From Trujillonella endophytica (GTDB lineage Bacteria > Actinomycetota > Actinomycetes > Mycobacteriales > Geodermatophilaceae), in contig NZ_FOEE01000003.1 of NCBI RefSeq assembly GCF_900110555.1, positions 124,001 through 188,000 on the forward strand: DNA of 64,000 bases, given 5' to 3'. The notes under the pieces were generated by a model that was given only the letters and a program-made list of their open reading frames with translations, did no database searches and had not been told where the DNA came from. A program made the translations under genes and the position numbers. Positions 1 to 8,751 of this stretch are shown piece after piece. Each line of letters begins with the position of its first letter. The first letter of the stretch is position 1.

Positions 1-773
1 GCGACCAGCTGGGCTTCTACGGGCGGGCGCTCGCCTGGACGCCGCGCACGCTGCGCCGGTACAAGAAGGAGGTCGCCCGGCTGCTGGCCGAGGTGACGTT
101 CGGGACCGGCGCGCTGGCGGTCATCGGCGGCACGGTCGGCGTGATCGCCTTCCTGTCCTTCTTCACCGGCACCGAGGTGGGCCTGCAGGGGTACGCGGCC
201 CTGGACCAGTTGGGCACCTCGGCGTTCACCGGCTTCCTCTCGGCCTACTTCAACACCCGGGAGATCGCGCCCCTGGTCGCCGGCCTGGCCCTGTCGGCCA
301 CCGTCGGCTGCGGCTTCACCGCCCAGATCGGCGCCATGCGGATCAACGAGGAGATCGACGCCCTCGAGGTCATGGGCGTCCCGTCCCTGCCGTTCCTGGT
401 GACCACCCGGATCGTCGCCGGCTTCATCGCCGTCGTCCCGCTCTACGTGATCGGGCTGCTCAGCAGCTACTTCGCCACGCGCACGATCACCACCCAGGCC
501 TACGCCCAGTCCGCGGGCACCTACGACCACTACTTCAACCTGTTCCTGCCGCCGCAGGACGTCCTGTGGTCGTTCGTCAAGGTCCTCGTGTTCGCCGTCG
601 TGATCATCCTGAGCCACTGCTACTACGGCTACCGCGCCGCCGGCGGCCCGGCCGGGGTGGGCCTGGCCGTGGGCCGCGCCGTGCGGTTCTCCATCGTGGC
701 CGTGATGGTCATCGACCTGTTCCTGTCCCTGGCCATCTGGGGCTCCACGACGACCGTCCGGATCGCGGGGTGA
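1..773 (+). CDS. yrbEB: MlaE/YrbEB-type permease of an Mce transporter (5' truncated)
   Basis: Integral membrane permease that pairs with a second YrbE protein and an Mkl-type ATPase (both outside the window) to energise Mce lipid/sterol import. The reading frame is open from base 3, so the start lies left of the window and about 256 codons are visible. Several hydrophobic segments are present. The MlaE-family signature is clear: a Gly-rich stretch with TAQIGAMRINEEIDALEVMG, followed by a further membrane helix (IVAGFIAVVPLYVIGLL). The stop lies 5 bp before mceA, so the two genes are co-transcribed. The first residues seen (DQLGFYGRALAWTPRTLRRY) match the cytoplasmic N-terminus of YrbEB proteins, so only a short piece is missing. 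YrbEB rather than YrbEA is inferred from its place directly before mceA. Confidence 0.9.
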   Translation, partial: DQLGFYGRALAWTPRTLRRYKKEVARLLAEVTFGTGALAVIGGTVGVIAFLSFFTGTEVGLQGYAALDQLGTSAFTGFLSAYFNTREIAPLVAGLALSATVGCGFTAQIGAMRINEEIDALEVMGVPSLPFLVTTRIVAGFIAVVPLYVIGLLSSYFATRTITTQAYAQSAGTYDHYFNLFLPPQDVLWSFVKVLVFAVVIILSHCYYGYRAAGGPAGVGLAVGRAVRFSIVAVMVIDLFLSLAIWGSTTTVRIAG

Positions 774-778
774 GCGGC

Positions 779-2158
779 ATGTCGCGGGCGGCGGTCGTCC
801 GCCGGCGCCTGCAGGGGCTGGCCTTCCTCGTCGTCCTGGCCCTCCTGCTCGGGCTGACGGTCGCGCTCTACACCAAGGCGTTCGTCGATGTCGCGCGCGT
901 GACGCTGGAGACCGACACCGTGGGCAACCAGCTGCGGGAGGCCTCCGACGTCAAGGTGCGCGGCATGATCGTCGGCGAGGTGCGCGAGGTGGAGGCGAGC
1001 ACCGACGGCGCGCGGATCGAGCTCGCCATCCGGCCCCAGTACCTCGAGCAGATCCCGGCCGACGTCTCTGCCCGGCTGCTGCCCAAGACCCTGTTCGGCG
1101 AGCGGTACGTCTCCCTCGTCCTGCCCGAGGAGCCCTCCGCCGAGCGCCTCGCCGACGGCGACGTGATCGGCCAGGACCGCACGGAGAACGCGATCGAGCT
1201 CCAGCGGGTGATCGACGACCTGCTGCCGCTGCTGCAGGCGGTGCAGCCGCAGGACCTGAGCTACACCCTCGCCGCCGTCGCCGACTCGCTGCGCGGCCGG
1301 GGGGAGCGCCTCGGCGAGAACCTCGTCGCGGTGGGCGAGTACGCCCAGGAGATCACCACCGCGCTGCCGCAGTTGCAGGCCGACATCTCCGCCCTCGCCG
1401 ACTTCGCCGACACCTACCGGTCGGCCGCCGACGACCTGCTCGCCGTGCTCGACAACCTCTCGGTCACCGCCGACACCCTCGTCGACCAGTCCGAGCAGCT
1501 GCGCCGCACCTTCGCGGTGGTGGACGGCGCGTCGACCACGGCCGCGGAGTTCCTCGAGCGCAACGAGGCCAACCTGATCTCGCTCGCCGCCACCTCGCGG
1601 CCGGTCCTCGGGTTGTTCGCCGAGTACTCGCCGATCTACCCGTGCGTGCTGAACGGGCTCTCCCGGTTCAACCCGATGATCACCGAGGCCTTCGGCGGGG
1701 ACGGCGACCCGTCGCTGAACCTGAACATCGTGGTGACCCTCCCGCCGCGCAATCCGTACCAGCCCGGCGACCAGCCGGCGTACCTCGACAGCTCCGGCCC
1801 CGACTGCCAGGGCCTGGACGACATCGACGGGCTCATCGCCGCCGCCGAGCGGGGGGAGTACTACTGCCCGGCCCCGCCGGACGACGGCGTGGACTCGGTG
1901 GACAACCCCTACACGGGCAACCCGGCCTGCCTCGGCGGCCGCGGGCCCGACGACATCCCCGCGGGGGCAGGGGACCCCAACCCCGGCGCGGCGGCCGGCG
2001 ACGCGGTGCCCGGCCAGCTGGCCGGGTCGACCGCGGAACTGGACTTCGTGCGCAGCCTGCTCGGCTACCAGACCGGCACCGACCCCGACGACGTCACCGA
2101 CCTGGCCGCCTCGGCCCTGACGCCGCTGCTGCGGGGGGCCCAGGTGCTGATCCCGTGA
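779..2158 (+). CDS. mceA: MCE family protein, MceA position
   Basis: First of six MCE proteins; such proteins form a periplasmic tunnel for hydrophobic substrates in Actinobacteria. 459 residues. One N-terminal membrane anchor (about residues 14-36) is followed by an MlaD/MCE domain (about 40-115, with VKVRGMIVGEV and LFGERYVSLVLP). A helical region comes next, then a Gly/Pro/Asp-rich C-terminal tail from about residue 370 with several Cys residues. ATG at 779, 5 bp after the permease stop, was chosen over longer in-frame options because the anchor follows immediately. The end overlaps the mceB start in a GTGA tetranucleotide. The substrate cannot be read from sequence. Confidence 0.9.
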   Translation: MSRAAVVRRRLQGLAFLVVLALLLGLTVALYTKAFVDVARVTLETDTVGNQLREASDVKVRGMIVGEVREVEASTDGARIELAIRPQYLEQIPADVSARLLPKTLFGERYVSLVLPEEPSAERLADGDVIGQDRTENAIELQRVIDDLLPLLQAVQPQDLSYTLAAVADSLRGRGERLGENLVAVGEYAQEITTALPQLQADISALADFADTYRSAADDLLAVLDNLSVTADTLVDQSEQLRRTFAVVDGASTTAAEFLERNEANLISLAATSRPVLGLFAEYSPIYPCVLNGLSRFNPMITEAFGGDGDPSLNLNIVVTLPPRNPYQPGDQPAYLDSSGPDCQGLDDIDGLIAAAERGEYYCPAPPDDGVDSVDNPYTGNPACLGGRGPDDIPAGAGDPNPGAAAGDAVPGQLAGSTAELDFVRSLLGYQTGTDPDDVTDLAASALTPLLRGAQVLIP

Positions 2159-3192
2159 CGTCCCTGGTCGGGCCGCTGACGAAGCTGGCCGTCTTCGCGC
2201 TGGTCACCGTCCTGGCCAGCTACGTGCTGGTCGCGACGATCAGCAACGCCGGGTACGGCGAGCAGCAGAGCTACCGCGCCCGGTTCACCGACGTCGCCGG
2301 CCTCGTCGAGGGCGACGAGGTGCGCATCGCCGGCGTGCGGGTGGGCCAGGTGACCGGCATCGGGCTCGCCGAGGGCCGCGAGACGCCGGTCGCCGAGGTC
2401 GAGCTCGAGGTGGACTCCGACGTCCCGCTGCCCACCGGCGTCGAGGCGACGATCCGCTACCGCAACCTCGTCGGGCAGCGCTACATCGCGCTCACCGAGG
2501 GCGAGGGCTCATCCGGCGCCACGCTGGACGAGGGCGACACCATCCCGCTGGCGCAGACCCGGCCGGCGCTGGACCTGACCACCCTCTTCGGCGGGTTCCA
2601 GCCGCTGTTCCAGGCGCTCTCGCCGACCGACGTCAACCGGCTGTCGTTCGAGATCATCCAGGTCTTCCAGGGCGAGGCCGGGACCGTGGAGAGCCTGCTG
2701 GGACACGTCGCGTCCCTGTCGACGTCGCTGGCGGACCGGGACGCCGTCATCGGCAGCCTGATCGACAACCTGACGACGGTCATGGGCACGGTGGCCGCCC
2801 GCGACGAGCAGCTGTCCTCGCTGGTGGTGAGCCTGCAGCAGTTCGTCACCGGGCTGTCCGAGGACCGGCAGGCGATCTTCGACTCGCTCCAGACGATCGA
2901 CACGCTCGCCGCAACCACGACGGACTTCCTGGTCCAGGCCCGCGCGCCGCTGACGGCCGACATCCAGGCGCTCGGGGAGCTCGCCGGCAACCTGGCCGAC
3001 ACCGGGGACGTCGTGGAGGACTTCCTGCAGCTCGCGCCCACCAAGATCGACCTGATCACCCGGACCGCGGTCAACGGCAGCTGGTTCAACTTCTACGTCT
3101 GCGGGGCGTCGGGCTACGTCGTCCTGCCCGGGCAGACGCAGGGGTCGCAGATCCCGGCGGGCGGCCTGGCCGCGGGCTCGGAGGGGTGCTGA
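2155..3192 (+). CDS. mceB: MCE family protein, MceB position
   Basis: Second MCE subunit, 345 residues. It has an N-terminal anchor (LAVFALVTVLASYVLVATI), an MCE domain containing FTDVAGLVEGDEVRIAGVRV and RNLVGQRYIALTEG, then a long helical region with coiled-coil character. It ends soon after the conserved NGSWFNFYVCG segment seen in MceB/MceC proteins. GTG at 2155 overlaps the mceA stop by 4 bp, implying translational coupling. It overlaps mceC by 1 bp. Shorter than mceA because it lacks the C-terminal tail. Confidence 0.9.
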   Translation: MTSLVGPLTKLAVFALVTVLASYVLVATISNAGYGEQQSYRARFTDVAGLVEGDEVRIAGVRVGQVTGIGLAEGRETPVAEVELEVDSDVPLPTGVEATIRYRNLVGQRYIALTEGEGSSGATLDEGDTIPLAQTRPALDLTTLFGGFQPLFQALSPTDVNRLSFEIIQVFQGEAGTVESLLGHVASLSTSLADRDAVIGSLIDNLTTVMGTVAARDEQLSSLVVSLQQFVTGLSEDRQAIFDSLQTIDTLAATTTDFLVQARAPLTADIQALGELAGNLADTGDVVEDFLQLAPTKIDLITRTAVNGSWFNFYVCGASGYVVLPGQTQGSQIPAGGLAAGSEGC

Positions 3193-4223
3193 TGGCCCGC
3201 CACCCCAAGCCCTTCCGCGACCGCAATCCCGTGGTCATCGGGGCGGTCAGCCTCACCACGATCGTGGTGCTCGTGCTGCTGGCGTTCAACGCCCGGTCCC
3301 TGCCGTTCATCGGCGGCGGCACGGTGTACTCCGCGCAGTTCTCCGAGGCGGCCGGCCTGCGCCCGGACGACCCGGTCCGCATCGCCGGCGTCAAGGTGGG
3401 CCAGGTCGAGGAGCTGCGGCTGGCCGACGGAGCGGTGACGGTGGAGTTCCGCGTCGAGGACGCCTTCGTCGGCGACCGGTCCCAGGCGGCCATCCGCATC
3501 GAGACGGTGCTGGGCGCCAAGTACCTGGCGCTGGTGCCGCGCGGCACCGAGGAACTCGACCCCGACGACGCGATCCCGCTGGAGCGCACCGCCTCGCCCT
3601 ACGACGTCGTCGAGGCCTTCGCCGACCTGTCCACCACGGTCGAGGAGATCGACACCGGGCAGCTGGCCGCCTCGTTCGAGGTGCTGGCCGAGACGTTCGC
3701 CGAGACCCCCGACGAGGTGCAGGCCTCGCTGCAGGGCCTGGCCCGCCTGTCGGACACCATCGCCTCGCGGGACGCCGAGCTCGAGCGCCTGCTGTCGGCG
3801 ACCCGCGACGTCACCGCGGTCCTCGCCGACCGAAACGGCGAGTTCACCCGGCTGATCGTGGACTCCAACACCCTGCTGACCGAGGTGCAGGCCCGGCGGC
3901 AGCTCATCGACTCGATCCTGACCAACACCCAGCTGCTGTCGGACCAGCTGACCGGGCTGGTGGGAGACAACCGCGAGGCGCTGACCCCGGCGCTGCAGCA
4001 GCTGGCGACCGTGACCGACATCCTGTCCCGGAACCGGGTCGCCCTCGGGGAGACCGTGGAGAACTTCGCCCCGTTCGTGCGGGTCTTCACCAACACGCTC
4101 GGCAGCGGGCGGTGGTTCGACAGCTTCGTGGACAACCTGCTGCCCGGTGTCGTGGCCTCGGTCGTCTGCGGCGGCACCGAGCTGGTGCCCGGCGGCCTCG
4201 TCACCTGTGACGGTGACGCGTGA
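3192..4223 (+). CDS. mceC: MCE family protein, MceC position
   Basis: Third MCE subunit, 343 residues. A basic N-terminus (MARHPKPFRDRNP) precedes the anchor helix (VVIGAVSLTTIVVLVLLAF). The MCE domain follows, with the FSEAAGLRPDDPVRIAGVKV motif and VLGAKYLALVPRG, and then a helical region. ATG at 3192 shares its A with the mceB TGA stop. An in-frame TTG two codons upstream was rejected because the overlapping ATG fits the coupling seen along the whole operon. The closing GSGRWFDSFV segment parallels the GSWFNF segment of the preceding gene, so the two are recent paralogues in architecture. Confidence 0.9.
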   Translation: MARHPKPFRDRNPVVIGAVSLTTIVVLVLLAFNARSLPFIGGGTVYSAQFSEAAGLRPDDPVRIAGVKVGQVEELRLADGAVTVEFRVEDAFVGDRSQAAIRIETVLGAKYLALVPRGTEELDPDDAIPLERTASPYDVVEAFADLSTTVEEIDTGQLAASFEVLAETFAETPDEVQASLQGLARLSDTIASRDAELERLLSATRDVTAVLADRNGEFTRLIVDSNTLLTEVQARRQLIDSILTNTQLLSDQLTGLVGDNREALTPALQQLATVTDILSRNRVALGETVENFAPFVRVFTNTLGSGRWFDSFVDNLLPGVVASVVCGGTELVPGGLVTCDGDA

Positions 4224-5476
4224 GCGGATCCCTGCAGCGCGGTGTCGCGCTGGCCGCCGCGCTCGTCCTGGTCGGCGCGCTCGGCTGGACGGTGCTGCGG
4301 CCCGCCGACCGGTACCGGGTCACCGCGTACTTCACGCAGACCGTCGGCATCTACGAGGGCGGGGACGTGCGCATCCTCGGCATCGACGTCGGCGAGATCA
4401 CCGGCGTCGTCCCGATGGGCGACCGGGTGCGGGTCGAGATGATGATCGACGAGGGCTACGACATCCCGGCCGACGCCGACGCCGTCATCCTCGCGCCGTC
4501 GCTGGTCTCCGACCGCTACGTGCAGTTCGCCCCCGTCTACAGCGGCGGGGAGACGCTGGCCGACGGTGCCGAGCTCGGGCTGGACCGCACTGCCACCCCG
4601 GTCGAGCTCGACGCGGTCTACGGCGCGCTGGACGAGCTCTCCGCCGCGCTCGGCCCGACCGGCGCCAACGCCGACGGCGCGCTCGACGACCTGCTGGAGA
4701 CCGGGGCGGCCAACCTCGACGGCAACGGCGAGGCGCTCAACCGCACGCTGACCGGCTTCTCCCAGGCGGTCGAGACGCTCGCCGAGAACCGGGACGACCT
4801 CTTCGGCTCCATCGACGAGCTGCAGACCTTCACCACGGCGTTGGCGACCATCGACGCGCAGGTGGCCCGGTTCAACGACACCATGGCGGCGGTGGCCGAC
4901 CAGCTGGAGGGCGAGCGGTCCGACCTCGCCCTGGCGGTGCAGCTGCTCTCGTCGGCCCTCGGGGAGATCGCGTCCTTCGTGCAGACCAACACCGACCTGC
5001 TCACCACCAACGTCGACCGGCTGGCCGAGGTCACGCTCACCCTCGTCCAGCAGCGGCAGGCCCTGGCCGAGATCCTCGACGTCGCCCCGGCGGCGCTGGG
5101 CAACCTCGCGCACACCTACAACCCCGACTACGGAACGCTGGACACCCGCGACAACTCGCTGGGCTCGACCAGCCCCGAGGTCATCGTCTGCCAGCTCCTG
5201 GGCACGGCGGGCCGGCTCAACGTCGCCGGCCTGTCGATCGACACGCTGACCGACTTCCTGAGCCTGCCGCCGACCGACCAGATCTGCCTGCGGCTGCTGT
5301 CGGGCGACCCCGGCAACGACGGGACGCTGGACGACCTGAACGGCAACGGGGTGCCCGACCTCGAGGAGCTCCTGGGCGTCCTCTTCGGGGGCGGCACGGC
5401 CGCCGGCGGGGGCGCCGGGGGGTTGCTCGACGGCGGCGTCCTGGGGCTGCCGGTGCTCGGCGGGGGCGCGTCGTGA
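4220..5476 (+). CDS. mceD: MCE family protein, MceD position, with an EF-hand-like tail
   Basis: Fourth MCE subunit, 418 residues. N-terminal anchor (ALAAALVLVGALGWTVL), MCE domain (TVGIYEGGDVRILGIDVGEI, then SLVSDRYVQFAP), helical region, then a C-terminal extension of about 70 residues. The extension carries an acidic loop at residues 372-383 (DLNGNGVPDLEE) that matches the EF-hand calcium-loop pattern, followed by a Gly-rich end. A Gly-rich extension is known for MceD proteins. The calcium-type loop is my reading and is discussed as a finding. GTG at 4220 overlaps the mceC stop by 4 bp, and the 3' end overlaps mceE by 4 bp. Confidence 0.88.
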   Translation: MSGSLQRGVALAAALVLVGALGWTVLRPADRYRVTAYFTQTVGIYEGGDVRILGIDVGEITGVVPMGDRVRVEMMIDEGYDIPADADAVILAPSLVSDRYVQFAPVYSGGETLADGAELGLDRTATPVELDAVYGALDELSAALGPTGANADGALDDLLETGAANLDGNGEALNRTLTGFSQAVETLAENRDDLFGSIDELQTFTTALATIDAQVARFNDTMAAVADQLEGERSDLALAVQLLSSALGEIASFVQTNTDLLTTNVDRLAEVTLTLVQQRQALAEILDVAPAALGNLAHTYNPDYGTLDTRDNSLGSTSPEVIVCQLLGTAGRLNVAGLSIDTLTDFLSLPPTDQICLRLLSGDPGNDGTLDDLNGNGVPDLEELLGVLFGGGTAAGGGAGGLLDGGVLGLPVLGGGAS

Positions 5477-6627
5477 GGGCCGGGGCCCGCCGGGCGGCCG
5501 CGCTGGCGGCCGGCATGCTGCTGCTCAGCGGCTGTGGCTTCCGCGGTGCCTACTCGCTGCCGCTGCCCGGCGGTGCCGACCTCGGCGACGACCCGTACAC
5601 GGTGCAGATCGAGTTCCTCGACGTCCTCGACCTGGTCCCGCAGGCCGGCGTGCGGGTGGCCGACGTCGCCGTCGGCCGGGTCGACGGCATCGAGCTGTCC
5701 GACGACTGGACGGCGCTGGTCACCGTCGAGGTCGACGGGGACGTCGAGCTGCCCGCCAACGCCGTCGCCATGATCGGCCAGTCCTCGCTGCTGGGGGAGA
5801 AGTACGTCGAGCTCGCGGCGCCGGGCACCGAGGAGCCGCAGGGCCGCCTGGACGACGGCGCGCGGATCGGGCTGGACCGCACCAACCGCAACGTCGAGGT
5901 CGAGGAGCTGCTCGGCGCGCTGTCGCTGGTGCTCAACGGCGGCGGGCTCACCCAGCTGCAGACGATCAGCCGCGAGCTGGGGGTGGCGCTGGAGGGCCGG
6001 GAGGAGGCCATCCGCGACACCCTGGACTCCCTCGACGTGCTGATCGGCGGCCTGGACGCCCAGCGCGAGGAGATCGGCCGGGCGATCGACAGCGCGAACG
6101 CCCTCGCCGCGACCCTGGCCGCCCGCACCCAGACCATCGAGACGGCGCTGGACAGCATCGGGCCCGGCCTCGACGTCGTCACCGGCCAGCGCGACCTGCT
6201 CGTCTCGATGCTCGAGAGCCTGGCGCGGCTGGGCGAGGTGGGCACCCGGGTGATCAACCAGGCCGGGCAGAACACGGTCGAGGACCTGCGGCTGCTGCAG
6301 CCGATCCTGAGCCAGCTGGCCGCGGCCGGGCCGGACCTGGCCAACTCCCTGGACCTGCTGCTGACCTACCCCTTCCCGGCGAGCTCGGTCGAGGGCTGCC
6401 TCACCGGCGACCCGTGTCCGCTCAACCCGCGGTACGACGCCCGCACCGGCGGCTACGGCCTCTACGCCAACATGACCGCCACGCTCTCGCTGGACCTGCG
6501 CGAGCTGCTGTGCCGCTACGTCGTCGACCCGGTGACCGGCGGGCTGGAGATCCTCGATCCCGCGGCCCTGCCCGGCGGCGCCTGCGGCGTGCCGGGCAGC
6601 GCGCCCGGCAACGGAGGTCCGCCGTGA
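5473..6627 (+). CDS. mceE: MCE family lipoprotein, MceE position
   Basis: Fifth MCE subunit, 384 residues. In this family the fifth protein is the lipid-anchored one (LprK in mycobacteria). From the GTG at 5473, which overlaps the mceD stop by 4 bp, the signal reads Arg-rich then LLLSGC, giving a lipobox with Cys21 as the predicted lipidated residue. The MCE domain follows at about residues 40-120 (LVPQAGVRVADVAVGRVDG, SLLGEKYVELAAPG), then helices and a segment with four Cys residues near the C-terminus. The lipobox appears directly after this start, which supports it over the much longer open frame. Confidence 0.9.
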   Translation: MRAGARRAAALAAGMLLLSGCGFRGAYSLPLPGGADLGDDPYTVQIEFLDVLDLVPQAGVRVADVAVGRVDGIELSDDWTALVTVEVDGDVELPANAVAMIGQSSLLGEKYVELAAPGTEEPQGRLDDGARIGLDRTNRNVEVEELLGALSLVLNGGGLTQLQTISRELGVALEGREEAIRDTLDSLDVLIGGLDAQREEIGRAIDSANALAATLAARTQTIETALDSIGPGLDVVTGQRDLLVSMLESLARLGEVGTRVINQAGQNTVEDLRLLQPILSQLAAAGPDLANSLDLLLTYPFPASSVEGCLTGDPCPLNPRYDARTGGYGLYANMTATLSLDLRELLCRYVVDPVTGGLEILDPAALPGGACGVPGSAPGNGGPP

Positions 6628-7901
6628 TCCCGCGCAGGACCCGGCTGCAGCTGCTGGCCTTCGCCGTCGTCGCCCTGCTGGGCATCTCCTACGTCGGCTT
6701 CAACTATGTGGGCCTGGACCGGCTGCTGCTCGGCACGGGCTACGACGTGGAGGCCGACTTCGTCGACTCCGGCGGCATCTTCGTCAACGCCGAGGTGACC
6801 TACCGCGGGGTGGCGGTCGGCCGGGTCAGCGACATGCAGCTGACCGAGGACGGCGTCCGCGTCACGCTGACCATCGACCCCGACGCGGCCGACATCCCGG
6901 CCGACACCGACGCCGTAGTCGCCACCCGCAGCGCGGTGGGGGAGCAGTACGTCGACCTGCGGCCCGCGGACGACGACGGGCCGTTCCTCTCCGACGGCGC
7001 GGTGATCCCCGTGGAGCGCACGGCCATCCCCATCCCCGTCGAGCAGCTGCTGCTCAACGTCGACGAGCTGGTGAACTCGGTCGACCCCGAGGATCTGCGG
7101 GTGGTCGTGGCGGAGCTCGGCGACGCCTTCGAGGGGGCGGGCGACGACCTGGCGCGGCTGATCGACAACGGCGACCTGCTGCTGGCCCGGGCGCGGGAGT
7201 CGCTGCCGCAGACCCTGGCGCTCATCACCGACGGGCAGACCGTGCTCGAGACGCAGGTGGCGAGCCGCTCGGCGATCGAGCAGTGGGCGAGCGACCTGCG
7301 GGCGGTCAGCGACACCCTCGTCGACATCGACCCGGACCTGCGCGGCCTGCTGGTGAGCGCGCCCGGGGCGGGGGAGGCCCTGCAGCGGCTGCTGGACCGG
7401 GCCGGGCCCGGCCTGGGGTCGCTGGTCGACCACGTCGACGTCCTCAACGGGGTGACCATCCCGCGCCTGAGCGGCGTGGAGCAGCTGCTGGTGACCTACC
7501 CCGACGTCGTCTCCGGTGGGTTCACGGTCGTGCGGGACGACGGCGGCGAGATGCGGGCCCACTTCGGGCTCGTCCTCAACGTCGACGACCCGGCGGCCTG
7601 CACGAGCGGGTACGTGGGCACCGGCCAGGTCGACAGCCCGGACGACGTCCTGCGCATCGACACGGAGGCGATCCGCTGCCAGGTGGTCGACGGCGTCGAC
7701 CCGAACCCGGGGGACGGGATCGACGAGACCGGCTCCGACCTGCGCGGCGAGCAGAACATCGGGCGCAGCGGGGGAGTGGGCCCCCCGGGGCCGCAGGGCC
7801 AGGTCGGGGCACTGCCCCCCGTCCTGGCGACGATCGACGAGCTGCTGACCGGCATCCTGGGCGGGCTCCCGTTCGCCGACACCCTCCTGGGGGGTCCGTG
7901 A
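6624..7901 (+). CDS. mceF: MCE family protein, MceF position
   Basis: Sixth and last MCE subunit, 425 residues. Basic start (IPRRTRLQ), anchor helix (LLAFAVVALLGISYVGFNYVG), MCE domain (FVDSGGIFVNAEVTYRGVAV, RSAVGEQYVDLRPAD), helical region, and a C-terminal region with Cys residues and a Gly/Pro-rich linker. GTG at 6624 overlaps the mceE stop by 4 bp. This completes the canonical A-F set, so the locus encodes one full Mce complex. 73 bp separate it from the next gene, the first non-overlapping junction after mceA. Confidence 0.9.
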   Translation: MIPRRTRLQLLAFAVVALLGISYVGFNYVGLDRLLLGTGYDVEADFVDSGGIFVNAEVTYRGVAVGRVSDMQLTEDGVRVTLTIDPDAADIPADTDAVVATRSAVGEQYVDLRPADDDGPFLSDGAVIPVERTAIPIPVEQLLLNVDELVNSVDPEDLRVVVAELGDAFEGAGDDLARLIDNGDLLLARARESLPQTLALITDGQTVLETQVASRSAIEQWASDLRAVSDTLVDIDPDLRGLLVSAPGAGEALQRLLDRAGPGLGSLVDHVDVLNGVTIPRLSGVEQLLVTYPDVVSGGFTVVRDDGGEMRAHFGLVLNVDDPAACTSGYVGTGQVDSPDDVLRIDTEAIRCQVVDGVDPNPGDGIDETGSDLRGEQNIGRSGGVGPPGPQGQVGALPPVLATIDELLTGILGGLPFADTLLGGP

Positions 7902-7974
7902 CGGCGAGGACATGCCCCCGCGCGGGAGGACCGCGCGCCGCCCGACCGATCCGCCCGACCGAGAGGACCCTGCC

Positions 7975-8751
7975 GTGAGCGACACCGCCCGGCCGCGCCC
8001 GAGCGCGCGCCGGCGTGCGCCCCTCCCCGCTCCGGTGGCCCGGGAGGCTGCGGGGTCGCCGGCGCGGGCCGCGGTCGCCGACGCCGGGATGCGACCGGAC
8101 GGCGCCGAGGAGGAGGTCCCGGGCGCTCCGGACCCGACCCCGGACGACGGCGCCAGGGGCCTCCGGGCGGACGACCCGGCCGACCGGCCGGCCGGCGAGG
8201 GCACGACCGACGACGGGGAGGGCGACCGCGCCACGACGCCCCGGCGGCGGCGCCGCGCGATCGGCCTGCCGCTCGTGCCGGCGCTCGGGGTCCTGCTGCT
8301 GCTCCTGCTCGGGCTCAACGCCTACCTGCTGGCGCCGCGGCTGTTCGCGGAGGAGTCCTCGGTGCGGACCGGCACCTACGTCGACGTGCTCCAGGCGGCG
8401 CGCGCGAACGTCGTCGACCTCACCTCGTTCGACTACCTGACCATCGACGAGGACATCGAGCAGGCGCGGCGGGTCACCACCGGCGAGCTGACCGGGGAGA
8501 CGGTGGGCTCGCTGGAGGACGCGCGGCAGGCCCTGGTGGACGGCCAGGCCGTGACCAGCACGGACGTGGTCGGTGCCGGGGTCACCCGGGCGACCGAGGA
8601 CGAGGGGACGGTGGTGATGGTCATCTCGACGACCCGGCAGGGGAGCGGGGTGCCGGCCCAGGTGAGCCGCTCCCGCATCGAGGTGGACCTGCAGCGCGAG
8701 GGCGACCGGTGGCTGCTCTCGGCGATCCGGGGGACCGGTCCCGATGAGTGA
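7975..8751 (+). CDS. Mce-associated membrane protein 1
   Basis: 258 residues. Long basic, disordered Pro/Ala/Asp-rich N-terminus (about 1-95), one membrane helix (about 97-119), then a small extracytoplasmic domain of the Mas/VirB8-like type that commonly follows mceF. The helix-then-QAARANVVDLTSFDY region matches the family pattern. GTG at 7975 was chosen because GAGAGGA lies 7 bp upstream; an upstream in-frame ATG lacks a ribosome site. Family role: accessory stabilisation of Mce complexes. The stop region overlaps the next gene by 8 bp. Confidence 0.8.
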   Translation: MSDTARPRPSARRRAPLPAPVAREAAGSPARAAVADAGMRPDGAEEEVPGAPDPTPDDGARGLRADDPADRPAGEGTTDDGEGDRATTPRRRRRAIGLPLVPALGVLLLLLLGLNAYLLAPRLFAEESSVRTGTYVDVLQAARANVVDLTSFDYLTIDEDIEQARRVTTGELTGETVGSLEDARQALVDGQAVTSTDVVGAGVTRATEDEGTVVMVISTTRQGSGVPAQVSRSRIEVDLQREGDRWLLSAIRGTGPDE

